NCBI GenBank assembly: GCA_038244055.1
Contig: JBBRTW010000157.1
Location: 1-14,417 of the forward strand
Direction: 5' to 3'
Origin: DASPKW01 sp038244055
Lineage (GTDB): Bacteria > Planctomycetota > Phycisphaerae > Tepidisphaerales > Tepidisphaeraceae
Length of the DNA: 14,417 nt
The notes under the pieces are model-generated. The model saw nothing but the letters and a program-made list of their open reading frames with translations, did no database searches and was not told the origin of the DNA. The position numbers and the translations under genes are program-made. Of this stretch, positions 12,849-14,417 are shown piece after piece; the stretch's first letter is position 1, and each line of letters begins with the position of its first letter.

Positions 12849-14417
12849 TCACACAAACTGCATATCCTTCACTTCCAGTTCCACGCTGATCCGGCCATTC
12901 CACGCGTTGATCGTCGGCTCGACCGCCAGATCGAGCAGCGCGCCCGGTTTCAACCTGTCGAGCAAATGCGCGGATTTGAAGGCGATGCATTTCATGGACG
13001 TTCCGCCCTGCGTGACCTGGAGTTGAAGGTGGTCGCCGGTTTTGCCGACTCGGCGCGGGGCGGCCGCCAAGGTCAGGCCTTTGCAACAGAGAAGCGGTTT
13101 GGGGTTGCCGTGGCCGAAGGGGCCGAGCCGCTTGAGATCGGCCACCAGCGCCTGCGTGACGAACTGCAGTTCCGCGAGCGCTTCCAGCCGCAGCGTCGGA
13201 GTAAGCTGATCGGCAGTGAGTGCTTGCGAAGCATGTTCGCAGAATGCGTCGCGGAAATCTCCCAGTTTCGCGGTCTCGATCTTCAGCCCTGCCGCCATCT
13301 CATGTCCGCCGAAGCTGACCAGATAATCGCGGCAGGATTCGAGCGCCTGGGCCAGGTGGAAGCCGGGGATCGAGCGCGCCGAGCCTTGGCCGTGGCCGTT
13401 GCTGGTAGCGATCATGATGGCCGGGCGGTGGAAGCGATCGACGATGCGCGAGGCCACAATGCCGATCACCCCCGCATGCCATCCTTCACCGGCCAGCACG
13501 ATGCCCCTGCAATCTTCCTTATCGCTCCCCATTTCCGCCGCCTGCGCCAAGGCCTGGTCCAGAATCTGCTTCTCGATCTGCTGCCGCTGGCGATTCTGCT
13601 GATCCAGAAACGTCGCGATCCCGGCCGCCCGCGCGGGGTCGGCCTTGGTGAGCATCTCCACCGCCTCGCGGGCATGGCCCATGCGCCCGCAGGCGTTGAG
13701 CCGCGGAGCCAGAAGAAAGCCGACGTGGTAGGAGTCGAGGTTCTGGCCGGTAAGATTGGAATTGGCGATCAGCGCCTGAATGCCGTGGAGCTTGCTCTGC
13801 TTGAGGCCGCCCAATCCCCAGTAGGCGATGGCGCGGTTCTCACCCACCAGCGGCACGACATCGGCGATCGTCCCCAGCGCGGCCAGGGCGGTGGCCTCAA
13901 TCAAAAACTCGCGAAACTCGGCCGAGACTTTGTCGGATCCGCCATTCATCGCCAGGCCGACACCCCAGGCGAGTTTGTAAGCCACGCCCGCGCCGCAGAG
14001 GTGGGGGTTGGGATATTTCGATCCGGGGAGGCGGGGATGGACGATGGTGTGGCAGTCGGGGAGGGAAGGATGAATGATGAATGATGAATGATGAATGTCG
14101 GACTTTGATTCATCATTCATCATTCCGCGTTCATCATTGGCCTGGCTATGCCACTCATGATGATCCGTGATAATCAGATCGACCCCGCGCTCTTTGCAGA
14201 CCTTCGCCTGCTCGATGGCGGTGATGCCGCAGTCGACCGAGACGATCAGGCCAGCGCCTTCATCGCAGATCTGGGCGAGGGCTTCGGCATTGAGGCCGTA
14301 GCCTTCATCGACGCGGTGGGGGATGTAGTAGTCGACCACGCCCCCGAGCTGGCGGAAGGCGTGCCAGAGGATGCTGGTGGCGGTGATGCCGTCGACGTCG
14401 TAGTCGCCGTAAATAAC
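12849..14417 (-). CDS. recJ: Single-stranded-DNA-specific exonuclease RecJ, 5'-truncated by the window edge
   Basis: RecJ degrades single-stranded DNA 5' to 3' in recombination and mismatch or base-excision repair, using two metal ions. The frame is open to base 14417, and the visible 522 residues begin VIYGDYDVDGITATSIL, the DHH-family motif I. The family's first 60-70 residues should lie beyond the window. Other motifs (visible numbering): SVDCGITA (60-67), TDHHE (84-88), HPRLPGSKYP (127-136), LCGAGVAYKL, ALGTIADVVPLVGENR (motif IV), GRMG, and the DHHA1 domain GEGWHAGVIGIVASR plus SFGGHEMAAGL. The C-terminal OB-fold part ends ...ELEVKDMQFV. All core metal ligands visible in this stretch look intact. 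Residues 91-118 are an extra loop, absent from typical RecJ, encoded by a heptamer palindrome at 14069-14138. The stop lies in the repeat-rich region before the GT4 gene. Confidence 0.96.
   Translation of the reverse strand, partial: VIYGDYDVDGITATSILWHAFRQLGGVVDYYIPHRVDEGYGLNAEALAQICDEGAGLIVSVDCGITAIEQAKVCKERGVDLIITDHHEWHSQANDERGMMNDESKSDIHHSSFIIHPSLPDCHTIVHPRLPGSKYPNPHLCGAGVAYKLAWGVGLAMNGGSDKVSAEFREFLIEATALAALGTIADVVPLVGENRAIAYWGLGGLKQSKLHGIQALIANSNLTGQNLDSYHVGFLLAPRLNACGRMGHAREAVEMLTKADPARAAGIATFLDQQNRQRQQIEKQILDQALAQAAEMGSDKEDCRGIVLAGEGWHAGVIGIVASRIVDRFHRPAIMIATSNGHGQGSARSIPGFHLAQALESCRDYLVSFGGHEMAAGLKIETAKLGDFRDAFCEHASQALTADQLTPTLRLEALAELQFVTQALVADLKRLGPFGHGNPKPLLCCKGLTLAAAPRRVGKTGDHLQLQVTQGGTSMKCIAFKSAHLLDRLKPGALLDLAVEPTINAWNGRISVELEVKDMQFV
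14069..14138. repeat. Heptamer palindrome inserted in frame within recJ
   Basis: On the + strand four perfect GATGAAT heptamers (14069-14096), an 11-base core (GTCGGACTTTG, 14097-14107), then four inverted heptamers ATTCATC (14108-14135, units attcatc, attcatc, attccgc, gttcatc) and a trailing ATT. The arms pair at 25 of 28 positions, giving a long hairpin. It encodes the extra loop of RecJ (ANDERGMMNDESKSDIHHSS and following FIIH) without breaking the frame. Confidence 0.85.

Noticed and set aside
12966..14084. Plus-strand ORF opposite recJ
   Set aside because: A shadow of recJ, whose motifs are all on the minus strand.
14069..14138. A short direct-repeat array that might be read as CRISPR-like
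   Set aside because: The unit is only seven bases with no spacers, and the arms are inverted around a core, so it is a palindromic repeat, not a CRISPR array.

Overview
This GC-rich window is packed with exported carbohydrate-related genes. They include a Tat-signal Gfo/Idh/MocA oxidoreductase, a lipoprotein-type aldose 1-epimerase, a sialidase-fold protein, a DUF3748/YidR-like propeller, a phosphate-porin-like outer-membrane protein and a pectate-lyase-fold protein. Together with palindromic intergenic repeats this suggests a Gram-negative bacterium of the Planctomycetota (perhaps Phycisphaerae) or a related PVC lineage. The taxonomy is inferred from gene style; there is no rRNA or other marker in the window.

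Layout, left to right. (1) A partial GT-C type membrane glycosyltransferase on + (2-1789, its start lies outside the window). It converges on, and overlaps by 28 bp, a minus-strand three-gene operon (5212 to 1762): DUF3748 putative lipoprotein, then sialidase-fold exported protein, then a small four-helix membrane protein. Both internal junctions have four-base ATGA stop/start overlaps. (2) A divergent intergenic region (5213-5551) with no recognised gene, then a plus-strand group: porin O/P-like protein (5552-6853), Tat-exported Gfo/Idh/MocA oxidoreductase (7072-8400) and secreted GalM-like epimerase (8461-9582). (3) A convergent intergenic region holding a REPIN-like inverted pair of hairpins (9596-9685) and a doubtful small ORF. 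(4) A minus-strand group: a GT4 glycosyltransferase (12609-11470) followed by a pectate-lyase-fold protein (11394-9880). (5) A nested palindromic repeat block (12620-12812), then recJ (12849-14417, minus), which runs off the right edge.

Function: the plus group and the three-gene operon read as envelope and periplasmic sugar handling. Glycan recognition or cleavage, outer-membrane passage, sugar oxidation and anomer interconversion would all occur outside the cytoplasm. The two glycosyltransferases point to surface-glycan synthesis. No substrate can be assigned from sequence alone, and I see no defence system, CRISPR array, RNA gene or intact transposon.

The most striking non-coding signal is a pair of palindromic elements built from tandem heptamers. 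One lies upstream of the GT4 gene. The other sits in frame inside recJ, just after the catalytic DHH motif. In the recJ copy, the only three departures from a perfect heptamer array fall in exactly the two codons that would otherwise be TGA stops.
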